Shown here piece by piece: positions 52,495 through 63,192 of a stretch of 64,000 bases of DNA. The position numbers and the translations under genes were made by a program. The notes under the pieces are model-generated. The model ran no database searches. It was not told the origin of the DNA and was given only the letters and a program-made list of their open reading frames with translations. The stretch is from Bactericera cockerelli (lineage: Eukaryota; Arthropoda; Insecta; Hemiptera; Triozidae). The number at the start of each line of letters is the position of its first letter. Positions within the stretch are counted from its first letter, which is position 1. The stretch is from positions 26,203,141-26,267,140 of the forward strand of contig CM044965.1 of assembly GCA_024516035.1 (NCBI GenBank). Reading direction: 5' to 3'.

Positions 52495-52716
52495 GTCTCA
52501 TCGCCAGGCGTGTTTCAAGTGGTACGCCAGACACTCGCACAAGAGTGGGCCAAGAGCTCCAAAAGGGTTAATCACAAGCTAGCGCAGGAGTGTGTTAAGA
52601 GCTCTGAAAGGGTTAATCAGGAGTGCCGCAGTGCAGAAAGGGTTAACAAAGGCGCCACAATGACCAACAGTTGGAAACTGGACCTTTCGGATGACGAGCG
52701 GTTCGCTCTCATGAAG
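52495..52716 (+). CDS. Candidate first coding exon of an unidentified gene
   Basis: Acceptor AATTTCCATTCTCAG at 52494 and a consensus donor ATGAAG|GTAAGT at 52716 bound 222 bp of GC-richer DNA. The ATG at 52660 has a strong context (GCCACAATGA) and gives MTNSWKLDLSDDERFALMK up to the donor. The 5' part may be untranslated. It is also open in the same frame and contains three diverged AAAGGGTTAA-phased repeats (KSSKRVN, KSSERVN, SAERVN). I do not recognise the product. Later exons are not found before 64000. Confidence 0.5.
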
Positions 52717-52744
52717 GTAAGTCCAGGGTTCGATGCCAGAAAAT

Positions 52745-53195
52745 ATCCTAATTTTACATAAAATTTAAAGAATCCTAATAGTTTTATCTAAAATTTAAAG
52801 AATCCTTTTACATAAAATTTAAAGAATCCTTTTACATAAAATTTAAAGAATCCTTTAACATAAAACTTCAAGAATCCTAGTTTTACATAAAATTTAAAGA
52901 ATCCTAGTTTTACATAAAATTTAAAGAATCCTAGATTTACATAAAACTTAAAGAATCCTAGTTTTACATAAAATTTAAAGAATCATAGTTTTACATAAAA
53001 TTTAAAGAATCCTAGTTTTACATAAAACTTAAAGAATCCTAGTTTTACATAAAACTTCAAGAATCCTAGTTTTAATAAAATTTAAAGAATCCTAATTTTA
53101 CATAAAATTTAAAGAATTCTAGATTTACATAAAACTTAAAGAATCCTAGTTTTACATAAAATTTAAAAGGAACCTAGTTTTACATAAAATTATCT
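52745..53195. repeat. 27-bp minisatellite
   Basis: About sixteen copies of CCTAGTTTTACATAAAAT then TTAAAGAAT, some shortened. It begins ~30 bp after the donor of the preceding exon and ends at the palindrome. Confidence 0.92.
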
Positions 53196-53198
53196 CTA

Positions 53199-54817
53199 TA
53201 CAGGGTGTCCCACCAAACTTGGACACCTCAAATTACTCGGCCCCTGAAAGAGTTTTTGAAAAGTAAAAAAATCTAGGGTACATGTGCTAATTATGCGATT
53301 TCAGTTATGATTTTTTTTTTTATACAGGGTGGTTCAAAAGTCAGAAATTGAGGTGTCAACTTTTACTTCTAAATGATTCCTGAGTACTTTTTTAAACAAA
53401 AATATTACATACAGGGTGGTTTTTTTTCGACCAATTTTTTTTCTAAATCTTGAATAACTCAAGTTCCGTTAATTTTTTCGATAACAAGAAGAAAATGTGT
53501 TTGTGTAATAAATACACGCACTTTCAATTGGCATCAAAAATTTTTATACAGGGTGGTTCACAAGTGAAATAATGACTTGATTTTTTTTAAAACCGAGTTT
53601 TTTTATTTTTTTATTAAGAATTAATAATTCTCGTCTAATTTTACACATTTTTTGTTAGTCATATCGAAAAACAAAACTAAAGTGTTGTACAGGGTGAGAC
53701 ATAATTTTTTTGTAACACCCTGTATATGGGCAGTCAAAGAGACGCATAATTAAATATAAAGACTAAATATGCAAGAAAAACTTTGATTTTTAATTAAACT
53801 AAAAAGTTATGGTTTTTTAACTAATATTGTCGCATGGACCACCCTGTAGATATTTTCTTAAACTATCATGTAGGTACTCTAAGTTGCATAAAATTCAACG
53901 AAAACTTCGAATCATGTGGGAAAAACAAGTAAAAAACACGAATTTGAAGCCATTTTCAATTTGGTGTCCACACTGAATGATTTTAAAAATTGAAATAAAA
54001 AGTAGGTAGGTGTAGACACAAAATTGAGCATGGCTTTTTGAATTCATTTTTTTTTCTTTCAGATTTGGACTCCTCGTTGAATTTTAGACAGTTTCGACTA
54101 CCCATATGATGGTTTAAGAAAATATCTACAGGGTGGTCCATGCGACAATATTAGTTAAAACACCATAAATTTTTAGTTTAATTAAAAATCAAAGTTTTTC
54201 TTGCATCTTTAGTCTTTATATTTAATTTTGCGTCTTTTTGACTGCCCATATACAGGGTGTTACAAAAAAATTGTGTCTCACCCTGTACAACACTTTAGTT
54301 TTGTTTTTCGATATGACTAACGAAAAATGTGTAAAATTAGACGAGAATTATTAATTCTTAATAAAAAAATAAAAAAACTCGGTTTTAAAAAAAATCAAGT
54401 CATTATTTCACTTGTGAACCACCCTGTATAAATTTTTTTGATGCCAATTGAAAGTGCGTGTATTCATTACACAAACACATTCTCTTCTTGTTATCGAAAA
54501 AATTAACGGAACTTGAGTTATTCAAGATTTAGAAAAAAAATTGGTCGAAAAAAAACCACCCTGTATGTAATATTTTTGTTTAAAAAAGTACTCAGGAATC
54601 ATTTAGAAGTAAAATTATTAAATAAAATTCAGGTCGATCCATTTAAAAATCGAAAGTTTACACCTCAATTTCTGACTTTTGAACCACCCTGTATAAAAAA
54701 AAATTTCATAACTGAAACCGCATAATTAGCACATGTACCCTAGATTTTTTTACTTTTCAAAAACTCTTTCAGGGGCCGAGTAATTTGAGGTGTCCAAGTT
54801 TGGTGGGACACCCTGTA
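53199..54817. mobile_element. 1.6-kb palindrome of concentric TACAGGGTG ends
   Basis: Seven pairs of TACAGGGTG-type ends are arranged symmetrically: 53199/54817, 53323/54693, 53410/54565, 53547/54428, 53688/54287, and in inward-facing orientation 53724/54251 and 53848/54127. Segments between successive ends differ in sequence, but each matches its mirror partner. The fold axis is near 54008 with a ~230-bp unpaired centre. No transposase. The reading frames over it are artefacts. Confidence 0.9.
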
Positions 54818-54959
54818 TATAAATGAGAAATATGGACGGACTTTGTGGCTTTGTGTGCAGGAATTGTTTAGGCGAAACGGTAAGAGATAGCGAAGAGAAA
54901 ATTGATGAGAGACGACCCCAAGTAAAATTGCCGGAAAATATCAGGAAAACTTTCAAAAG

Positions 54960-55575
54960 TCCGAAATTCCAAACCGTCCTTGAGTTATGACCTTCCTCAA
55001 GTACTGGCTTGAGGAAGGGTCCGATTTTATGACAGTCTTTGCCCTGGAACTTAAAATCTGTCGCGAAGACCTAATTTTTTTATTATTCAGTAACACATTA
55101 GACAAAAATAGCTTTCATTTAAATCATTTTAGGCCACATTCTGACGTACCGTTCTCGAGATATTAGCCAGAATGTTCGAAATTTTGACATTTTTTTCAGA
55201 CTTTTCACGTTTTTTAACAGATTCTAGCGCGGAACTTAAAATTTATCGCGAGGACCTATATTTTTTATTAGTTAATAACAAATTAGACAAAACAAGCTTT
55301 CATTTCATTTATATGAGGCCAAATTCTGACGTACCGTTCTTGAGATATTAGCCAGAATGTTCAAAATTTCTACCTTTTTTTTAGACTTTTCACGTTTTTT
55401 GACAGATTCCAGCGCGTAACTTAAAATTTATCGCGAGGAGCTATATTCTTTATATTGTAAAACTGTCTCAGAACATCACATGCTTTTATTTGAGCCCTTT
55501 GTTGCCATATTCTGACAAACCGTTCTCGAAATATAGGCCAGTTTGCTACATTATCAATATCCGCTATGATAGATT
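54960..55575 (-). repeat. ~185-bp tandem units of the (GT)n element
   Basis: About three diverged units, each with CTGACGTACCGTTCT..GAGATATTAGCCAGAATGTT and CAGACTTTTCACGTTTTT. They flank the (GT)n tract, in the mirror image of the 11424-12473 layout. Confidence 0.75.
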
Positions 55576-55610
55576 TGGCTCGGGATTTTGAAATTTACGG
55601 CAATGATAAT

Positions 55611-55613
55611 TGG

Positions 55614-55677
<64 letters not shown>

Positions 55678-56275
55678 ATGGGTGTGTTTGTGGATGAGTG
55701 TGCGTGTGGATGTGTGTTTGTGTGTGTGTGGATGTGTGTGTGTGTTTGTGTAGATGTGTGTGTGTGTTTGTGTGGATGTGTGTGTGTGTTTGTGTGGATG
55801 TGTGTGTGTGTGTTTGTGTGGATGTGTGTGTGTGAATGTGTTTGTGTGGATGTGTGTGTGTGTGTTTTTGTGTGGATGTGTTTGTGTGGATGTGTGTGTG
55901 TGTGTGTGTGTGTGTGGATTGTGCGTGTGGATGGGTGTGTGGATGTGTGTTTGTGTGGATGTGTGTGTGTGTGTTTTGTGTGGATGTGTGTGTGTGTTTG
56001 TGTGGATATGTATGTGTGTGTTTGTGTGGATGTGTGTGTGTGTGGATGTGTTTGTGTGGATGTGTGTGTGTGTGTTTGTGTGGATGTGTGTGTTTGTGTG
56101 GATGTGTGTGTGTGTTTGTGTGGATGTGTGTTTTTGTGGATGTGTGTGGATAGGTGTGCGTGTGGATGGGTGTGTGGATGTGTGTTTGTGTGTGTGTGTG
56201 TGTGGATGTGTGTGTGGATGTTTTGTGGGTGTGTGGATGGTGTGTGTTGTGTGTATATGGTATGGTTTGGGGGTG

Positions 56276-56325
<50 letters not shown>

Positions 56326-56377
56326 TGTATGGGTGGTGTGTGTGTGATGGCTTGGCGAAGCGGGTGCAGCCCGCTAG
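55611..56377 (-). mobile_element. (GT)n-loaded element, inverted copy with AGCGGG hairpin
   Basis: Read on the minus strand: CTAGCGGGCTGCACCCGCTT, CGCCAAGCCATC, then ~700 bp of (CA)n with ATCCACA interruptions, then the tandem units. Corresponds to 11424-12473. The GTGTGGATGT-phased pattern shows a minisatellite grown inside the microsatellite. Cys/Val-rich frames are artefacts. Confidence 0.7.
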
Positions 56378-56739
56378 TTACATATAACTTTACTTTGGAA
56401 TTCTTTGGATATGAACCTTATTGTTTTTAAATTTATTTATTTAATAACAAGATAACTTATACCTGAGCTAAAGCTTCTAAGAACATCATAACAAATAATT
56501 ATATTATAACAAATAATAACCAGAAATATTATGTTAATTTTTTTTTTTTAATTTACGAATGTCGCATTCATTTAAACAAAATCGCGAGCAAATTTAATAG
56601 TCGATCCACATTAAATTTCCTTGTTTAGTAAAAATTGATACTGGTTGAACCTAGAAGAGAAAAAGTTTCAGGTCCAATTTTCTTCTCTCTAAGGGAGAGT
56701 AACATTTAGACAAAAGCATTAGACTTTCTTTTTTAATTT

Positions 56740-56986
56740 TAACCCAGATGGGGCTGACGTCCTTCCAGAAGGACGTCCTTCTGGAAGGACGTCAGCCCTA
56801 TCTGGTGAAAGGTACTACGTTGTAGATTTTTCTAATTAATTCAGCTTGTTGAGGTTAGTTGGCGACACCTTAAGCTCTTTGTTTTGAGTCCGAGTGATAA
56901 GTTGACAGCACTTATTTTGGTTCAGGACTCAATTTATATCACTCCAAAAAAATAAAACAAAAAATTTCACCGCGTTATCTGGGTTA
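56740..56986. mobile_element. Hairpin MITE, copy 2 (expanded hairpin)
   Basis: Ends ACCCAGAT/ATCTGGG with TTA duplication. The GACGTCCTTCCAGAAGGACG palindrome is lengthened by an extra inverted unit relative to copy 1 (56750-56805). Confidence 0.75.
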
Positions 56987-56991
56987 AAGGT

Positions 56992-57160
56992 TATTGTGCC
57001 CCGGAACCGCTTTCGCATTACTTTGAGGACACTTTACATCCATGCCATTTCGGAAACGGAAAACTCGGTTAGAATATTCCGCTCCGGCCGCGATTCGAAC
57101 CCGCAACCTCCGGGTCAGCAACCAATCCTCTTAACCACTGAACCACGGAGGTCGGCAGAA
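56992..57160 (-). repeat. SINE-F copy
   Basis: GGGTTCGAATCGCGGCCGGA box B (minus) and GTGCCCCGGAACCGCTTTCG end. Confidence 0.75.
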
Positions 57161-57567
57161 GGCAGTAGAATATTATACCTATAAGAACCACGTACAAGGT
57201 ATAATGACTCTCCAAACTTTCGTCGTGTTGAAATCGAAAAAGACCCGGGGGCTCCAAATTTTTCGGTCTGCGAAATTCGGTTACCTCAGTCACCTGCTTG
57301 GGTCTGAAATTAGTTATATATTTTTTTATTTTTTATTATGTATCATTAGATTCATCGATTATTTATAATTATATACCGTCGGGAGTTTCAAAACGATTTG
57401 AGTGTCGATTTCTTGGGAATGAGTGTGGAATTGATTCCTTTATTGCTCATAGATCATCGATTACTGGAATTATTGAATGATGTGTTTTGCAATAACTTGA
57501 AGCTAATATATAAACTGCTTGAATATAATTTCATAAATGCTTACACAAAAATATATATAAATTGCTT

Positions 57568-57708
57568 ACCGACCTCAGTAGCTTGATCGATAAGGCGATG
57601 GACTTGTAACCTGGAGGTCGGTGGTTCAAGTCCACCGGTTTCAGCAAGGATTTAGTAAAGCTAGTTTCGTTAGTTGTGATATCATTAACAGAAATATGAT
57701 AACTTTTA
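57568..57708 (+). repeat. SINE-C copy
   Basis: Head ACCGACCTCAGTAGCTTGAT with TTGTAACCTGGAGGTCGGTG, body and ATATGATAACTTTT tail. Confidence 0.8.
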
Positions 57709-57871
57709 ATTTGAATTTCTTGCTTGAATTGATTGAAATGTAAAATTGTTAGACAAAAAATAGGTGGTATTGAAGACTCGAACCTCAAAATCCTGTTCGT
57801 GTTTCATGACTTCAAAATAAAAAAGACTGTTACCTAAACAACTCATTTTTATCCTCTCAACTTTAAATTAA

Positions 57872-58117
57872 TGATAATAATATTACCTTATTTATACTGA
57901 CTATTAAGTCACATTATTCCAGCACTAAGCCCAAGACGCATTATTATGTGTTAAAAATCCCAAATGGGAAAATAACGTGTCATGTACATCTAGTACAACT
58001 TCTCACTTTTCTGTTTATATACTGATTATACTGATGTCCCGGCTGGGTTTTGAACCCGCGCCCTCTGGTATCTCTGAACTCACAGAGTGCCGCCTGTACC
58101 ACTGAGCTACCGGGACA
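57872..58117 (-). repeat. SINE-B copy
   Basis: Complete, with a ~55-bp extra segment between head and body (about 57985-58035). Confidence 0.75.
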
Positions 58118-58370
58118 GACATAAAAATCATGATAATAATATTTATATGATAACTTTTTCTTACAATCAAGCCAGCAGCGAGCATAGTGAGCAGCATTAA
58201 TGGTAGTCATATATTCAGAATGATTTATTACCTAGACCAGACGTAAGAGACTTACCTTTCCGTGTCAGAGCTAATCGCTGTCCGGGACATCATAAGCTCG
58301 TCATTAATGACATCCTAAGCTCGTCATTAATGACACAAATGACAGTCATTATGACTCATCAATCTGCTGT

Positions 58371-58585
58371 GCACTGGTGGTCAAGTGGTTAACGTGCTAG
58401 TCTGGTAGTCCAGGTAGCGTAGGGATCCGTTGGTTCGAATCCCACCTCGTGCATGAATTTTCCCTCATTCAATTGAGTTTTTTTCCACATAATAATAAGA
58501 CTCTGAGGGTTAAGTGGTAGAAAATGCTTTGAGCATTAACCTCGCCTGGTGGTTACCTTCCAATAAAGAGTATTATTATTATCAT
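58371..58585 (+). repeat. SINE-A copy
   Basis: Complete and close to consensus. Confidence 0.85.
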
Positions 58586-58949
58586 TAACTGAGATGTAAT
58601 TTGAATCTATTTGAAATAATCAACAGACAAAACAGAATAAAATAAAATAAATATATATTCTTATTTGTGTTATTTTATCACAATTTATTGTGTCATTAGG
58701 ACTTTTCCGTATCTTCAATATTCCAATATCTTTTTTCTGCTTATAAGCTGAGCTTGATTTATTATTATTATTATTATTATATAAATCTTTATTAGAAGGA
58801 CAAAGTAATGTACAATATTTACAATAAAATTAAGAAAATAAAGAAAGGATAAAATAGTTTGAAAAATAAATAAACAAAGAAGAAAATATTATTAAAAACT
58901 GTCATGCAAAAACATTATTTTGGAGAGAAGGTGTCAACAAGTTCAGTTA

Positions 58950-59534
58950 GAGCCCGTTCACACCGACTAAAAACAGTTTTTTTTACTGGGACAGTAATTT
59001 TACTGGTCCAGTATTTTTACTGAGTGGCGCATACATTTAAATGAGAGCGTTCACATCGGCAACGTTTTACTGTTAACAGTAAAAAAACTGGATCGACAGA
59101 TTTTTACATCAGATTTTGCCACTAGAAACGGAAACAGTAGAAAAACTGGCCCAGTAAAAAAACTGTTTCTACATCCAGTCGCTTGTACAATCAAATGGAG
59201 ATGTTCACACTGCAGTCGGCACAGTTTTTATTGTTTCTGAAACCTTCGTCTACATAACTACCTAATTATAATATCGTATTTTTCGAATGAAAATTAATCC
59301 GTGTCTATTTATTTGTAATTAAAATAAATACAGATTTTTGTGTTTTTTTCAAAAGTGTTGAGAACCATAAATTATTTATTTATTATCGTATTTTTACCTT
59401 CTATTACCTATATAGGTATAGAAGGTATTGGTTTCGGTCCATTTTTCGAAAATTGAGCTGATAACATTTCTGGACGAATTAGAAGCTCAGGATTCCATAA
59501 AAGTAACTTTTATCAAAAAGTCTGTTCGTATGTA

Positions 59535-59567
<33 letters not shown>

Positions 59568-59882
59568 ACAAAATATCTCGAGAACGGTAAGAGCTAGAGC
59601 GATGAAATTTGGCACGTATATGCAACTCGGCCCTAGTACGCACCCGGAACAAAATCGTAAAAATCGGCCAATTTTTCCGGTACCAGTACAAAAGCATTAA
59701 TGTATTCACATCCATCACGTTCAAAGGCTTTATCACGAATGAACATAAAGAAAAGCATGGAAAAGTAGGACCAGTAAAAATACTGTTTGTAGCCTGTGTG
59801 AACGCACTCTGAGAAACAGTTTTTTTACTGGACACAGTAAAAAAACTGTTCCAGTAAAAACTGTTTTGGTGTGAACGGGCTC
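58950..59882. mobile_element. 933-bp PIF/Harbinger-like MITE
   Basis: Ends GAGCCCGTTCACACC and complement, flanked by TTA on both sides (58947-58949, 59883-59885). Subterminal regions are full of AACAGTTTTTTTACTGG-type short inverted repeats. No transposase. Inside it is a GTATAGAAGGTATTGGTTTC segment with a short (GT)n. Confidence 0.78.
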
Positions 59883-59885
59883 TTA

Positions 59886-60962
59886 GGGAACACTGTCTCA
59901 AACATAAAAATAGTATCCACGGGCGTGCCGACCGGTTCCATCTTGGGGCCCCTCCTCTTCTTGTTGTACATCAATGATCTTCCTGTTAACCTGCCCCAGT
60001 CGGCTAATGAAATGATTTTTGCTGATGACTCCACCCTTTTCGTACAAAGTACAAATGAGAATTAATTACTGGCCAAAAGTAGGGAAACTCTACAGCGGGC
60101 ACAGGACTGGTTTAATAGTAATAGGTTGCATTTAAATCGCACAAAGACACAGGAAATTGTTTTTAGTTTACGTCGAATAAACTTCCCTTTAAACCCTCCT
60201 AGTGTAAAACTTTTAGGATTTTTTATTGATCCCCAGCTAAAGTGGCATGCCCACATTGATCATGTCGCGGGCAAGTGAAATAGTCGATTGTTTTTACTTC
60301 ACCAATTAAAAAATTAAGTTTCTCCCACTGTATTGAAAAATGCATATTATGGTTTATTTCATTCCTTATTATCATACGGATTGCTTCTCTAGGGCCATAC
60401 CACTTACAGCCAAAAATTATTCATTCTACAGAAAAAAGCAATCCGTATTCTGGGTAGACTGCCATATAATGAACATGCCAAACCAACTTTTATAAGATTG
60501 GAAATTTTAACACTCCCATGTATGTTCATTATTCAGTGTCTAACCCATTTAAAGAAGCATAGGGACCAATATACTTCATTTGAACATGTCCACTCTCATA
60601 ATACGAGGCATAGAAATAACTTAGTCATTAATAATCATCGTGTTAATGCAGCTCGAAATGGTCCCAATTATCATGCTATTATATTGTTCAACAAATTGCC
60701 CCCACATATCAGGGACTTGCCACTAAAGTTATTTAAAACATGTATCACTAATTTTCTTAAAAAGCAGGCTTTTTATTCCTTAGAAGAATTTTTGAGTTGC
60801 AGCTTGAGTGATATGGTCTAACTCACAATTTACATAGTTTGTTACTTCTTAAATTCTATTATGTCTTTTTCTTCCTCTACCCCATTTCTGTATCTGTATT
60901 TGACTTGTGTAAACAAATTTGTAAATTTGATGTACACCAATAAATAAATCTTATCTTATCTT
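59886..60962 (+). pseudogene. 5'-truncated LINE reverse transcriptase remnant
   Basis: Opens in the RT catalytic core: STGVPTGSILGPLLFLLYIN then IFADDSTLFVQ (the FADD box), then LHLNRTKTQEIVFSL and FIDPQLKWHAHID with stops and frameshifts. The C terminus is still open at 60498-60821 (HSHNTRHRNNLVI, FNKLPPHIRDLP). The 3' end has AATAAATAAATC and (TTATC)n. Similar in type to the 41702-44437 ORF but a different family. Confidence 0.8.
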
Positions 60963-61310
60963 AACTGAAAAGAACAGAAAATAAAGTGACTATCCGCGCG
61001 AATTTTGAGGCCTCATGTCAAATCTCAGCATGAGTCTGCTGTTCCAAATGTAGGACACCCAACACAAAAGATATTATTTAGGCATGACAGTTGTTCCCAA
61101 TGTAGTACACCAGGCGGGGCCGGTGCTAAGGAGCTATGGAACTGCAGCACCTCCGGACGAAAAAGAAAAAGAGAGGATTTTCTCAATCCTAGCTCGTACA
61201 CAATGAAAATTATCACACATTTCTAGAATTATTATTGAAATTATGATTAGCATTATAGCGGTGTGGTGTGTGTGTGTGGTGGTTGTGTGGTGTGTGTGGG
61301 TGTGTTAGGA
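60963..61310. other. Unassigned stretch with (GT)n
   Basis: Contains CAACACAAAAGATATTATTTAGGC, part of which recurs near 62355, and a TG-rich run at 61260-61305. No gene recognised. Confidence 0.4.
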
Positions 61311-61354
61311 AAAAGTTTTCTGCAAACTACAAAACCATTGACCACCACTTCAGC

Positions 61355-62080
61355 AAATGATAGAAAAAGTCGGTTGGGTGGAAGAGCTCATTCATGTGAA
61401 CCCTGCCAAAATAGGAAAGCCAACAAAAAAAAAAAAAAATATATATCTATGGAACCAACAGGTACATCAACCCTTACTTCCGCTTAAAGAAGAGTTGCCC
61501 ACAGGAGCAGATCAGAACTGGAAGACCTTAAATCGTCTAAGATCTGGCACAGATACCTACATCACGGTGGTGAGAGGATTATATGAACTCCCAGCTCCAA
61601 TATCCAATGTCTAGGTTCTTACTATGCCCGTTGATTCTATTTGGTTTTATTGTCCTGATTTGATATAGTCAGGACGGGGGTTTTACCCTCCATTCACTGG
61701 GAATCGTACCAGCTACGTACATTTACCTCACCCAGCTTGGGTATGGCCGGAAATGCCAGCCTCATGTGTTCAGAGGGAACAGAAATTTCTGTGCGAAAAT
61801 TCTGCTCCAACCTGGAATCGAACTTAGGATCTCTGGACTACGGGCAGTAGTCACAACCGTTACGCAACTGAGGCTGGTGTAAAGATCTGGAGTATCATGC
61901 TGCAAGTACAATATGAAACTGTGGGGATACGAAGAAAATGATAAATGTGAATGTGGGGAAGTCCAAACACATGAACACCTTCTAGTATGTTGTCAACTAG
62001 AAAACCCCTGCACACTGGATGATCTACTTCAGGCAAACGAAAAAGCAATAAATGTTTCAGAGTATTGGAAGTACAAAATT
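61355..62080 (+). pseudogene. LINE C-terminal tail split by a SINE-D
   Basis: The left part encodes ELPTGADQNWKTLNRLRSG; the right part (from about 61881) encodes YNMKLWGYEENDKCECGEVQ then THEHLLVCCQLENPC, ending at a stop. This is the zinc-knuckle (CxC..HxxxxC) tail typical of many invertebrate LINE proteins. The interruption is a SINE-D with AAGATCTGG duplicated at both edges (61531-61539, 61880-61888). RT motifs are absent, so it was already a fragment. Confidence 0.7.
61549..61876 (-). mobile_element. SINE-D insertion with 9-bp target duplication
   Basis: Near full length: tail side at 61549 (CACGGTGGTGAGAGGATTAT), head end CAACTGAGGCTGG at 61876. The duplicated AAGATCTGG puts it inside the LINE tail frame. 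Confidence 0.8.
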
Positions 62081-62156
62081 TGACCGAGGAACAAAGAGGA
62101 GGACACGGAACGTAAGTATGATTGGCATACTGAAAAAACGACTCTGTAAATCTCAT

Positions 62157-62228
62157 TTTAGTCCGGTTTATGTGGCAGCACCCCCAAAACATTTTCCTGC
62201 CCGCCGCTCCTGTAGGCCACCTAAAGTT
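62157..62228 (+). repeat. Left half of a 1.4-kb-spaced inverted repeat
   Basis: CATTTTAGTCCGGTTTATGT then GGCAGCACCCCCAAA; the mirror copy is at 63490-63562. Confidence 0.65.
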
Positions 62229-62246
62229 TTTAAAAGTATTTTAAAA

Positions 62247-62350
62247 AGTTATCATATTTGTGTTAATCACTTTCGTGATATCACAACTACTCAAACTCGC
62301 TTTACTAAATCTACGCTGAAACCGGGACTTGAACCACCGATTTCCAGGCC
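62247..62350 (-). repeat. SINE-C copy, head truncated
   Basis: GTTATCATATTTGTGTTAAT to ACTTGAACCACCGATTTCCA. Confidence 0.75.
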
Positions 62351-62548
62351 ACCTAACACAAAAGATATTATTCAGGCCTGCTAGGTACTCGTATCATTTC
62401 AATAGTCTTGACAGTGTTGATAATGATTATAAAAAAATACAATAGTACCTACATTAGGCGGGCTAAATTAATTATCCCCGGCAATCTCGTCATACTTGTT
62501 GTGAATATTTGCCATGCTCTGAGATATCTTAAGTGGTTCTCAACCGGT

Positions 62549-62650
62549 ACCCGGTAGCTCAGTGGTCAAGGCGCCTGTCTGGTAATCCAGAGGTCGCGGT
62601 TTCGGCGTCGCGCGTCATGCCGACACCTTGACCACTGAGCTACCGGGATG
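62549..62650. repeat. Two SINE-B heads in head-to-head inverted pairing
   Basis: ACCCGGTAGCTCAGTGGTCA (62549) faces TGACCACTGAGCTACCGGG (62630-62648) with box B-like sequence between; could form a long hairpin. Confidence 0.75.
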
Positions 62651-62702
62651 TTGAGTTGGATGTACATAAGTATGATAAATAGGTACACAAGTACACACAA
62701 AT

Positions 62703-62760
62703 ATACAGGGTGGCAATTTTTTGATGCAAAATCAACTCCAGGTGACATTCAAAGACTAAA
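62703..62760 (+). mobile_element. Solitary TACAGGGTG end
   Basis: TACAGGGTGGCAATTTTTTG without a visible partner before the window end. Confidence 0.4.
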
Positions 62761-62783
62761 TTTTTTCTCGAAAATGCTTTGAA

Positions 62784-63022
62784 AAGGTGGTATAAAATGC
62801 TTTGAGCATTCACTTCTCCTGGTGTTTACCTTCCAATAAAGAATGTTGTTATTATTATTATTATTATAGTAAGACTCTGAGGGTTAGATAGTAGGAAATG
62901 TTTTGAGCATTAACCTCGCCTGGTGGTTACCTTACACTTCTTCTTCTTCTTCTTTCACCAACCTTTTCCCAATTTTATTTGGGGTCAGCGTGTTACCTTA
63001 CATTAAAGAGTATTATTCTTAT
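62784..63022 (+). repeat. Two SINE-A tail fragments
   Basis: Tails at 62784-62868 and 62869-63022; the second is interrupted by CTTC repeats and GGGGTCAGCGTGTTACC. Confidence 0.7.
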
Positions 63023-63049
63023 TATGTGCTTTACTATATCTATAAGTAA

Positions 63050-63192
63050 AGTTATCATATTTGTGTTAATCACTTTCGTGATATCACAACTACTCAAACT
63101 AGCTTTACTAAATTTACGCTGAAACCGGGACTTGAACCACCGACCTCCAGGTTACAAGTCCGCTGCCTTATCGATCAAGCTACTGAGATCGG
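63050..63192 (-). repeat. SINE-C copy
   Basis: Complete family C copy: GTTATCATATTTGTGTTAAT to CTACTGAGATCGG. Confidence 0.8.

Noticed and set aside
55588..56347. 245- and 197-residue Cys/Val-rich frames resembling a cysteine-rich protein
   Set aside because: Translation of a (GT)n tract with ATG interruptions inside a mobile element.
61263..61487. 74-residue plus-strand frame starting in a GT-rich run
   Set aside because: Starts in low-complexity sequence and overlaps, in another frame, the LINE tail remnant.
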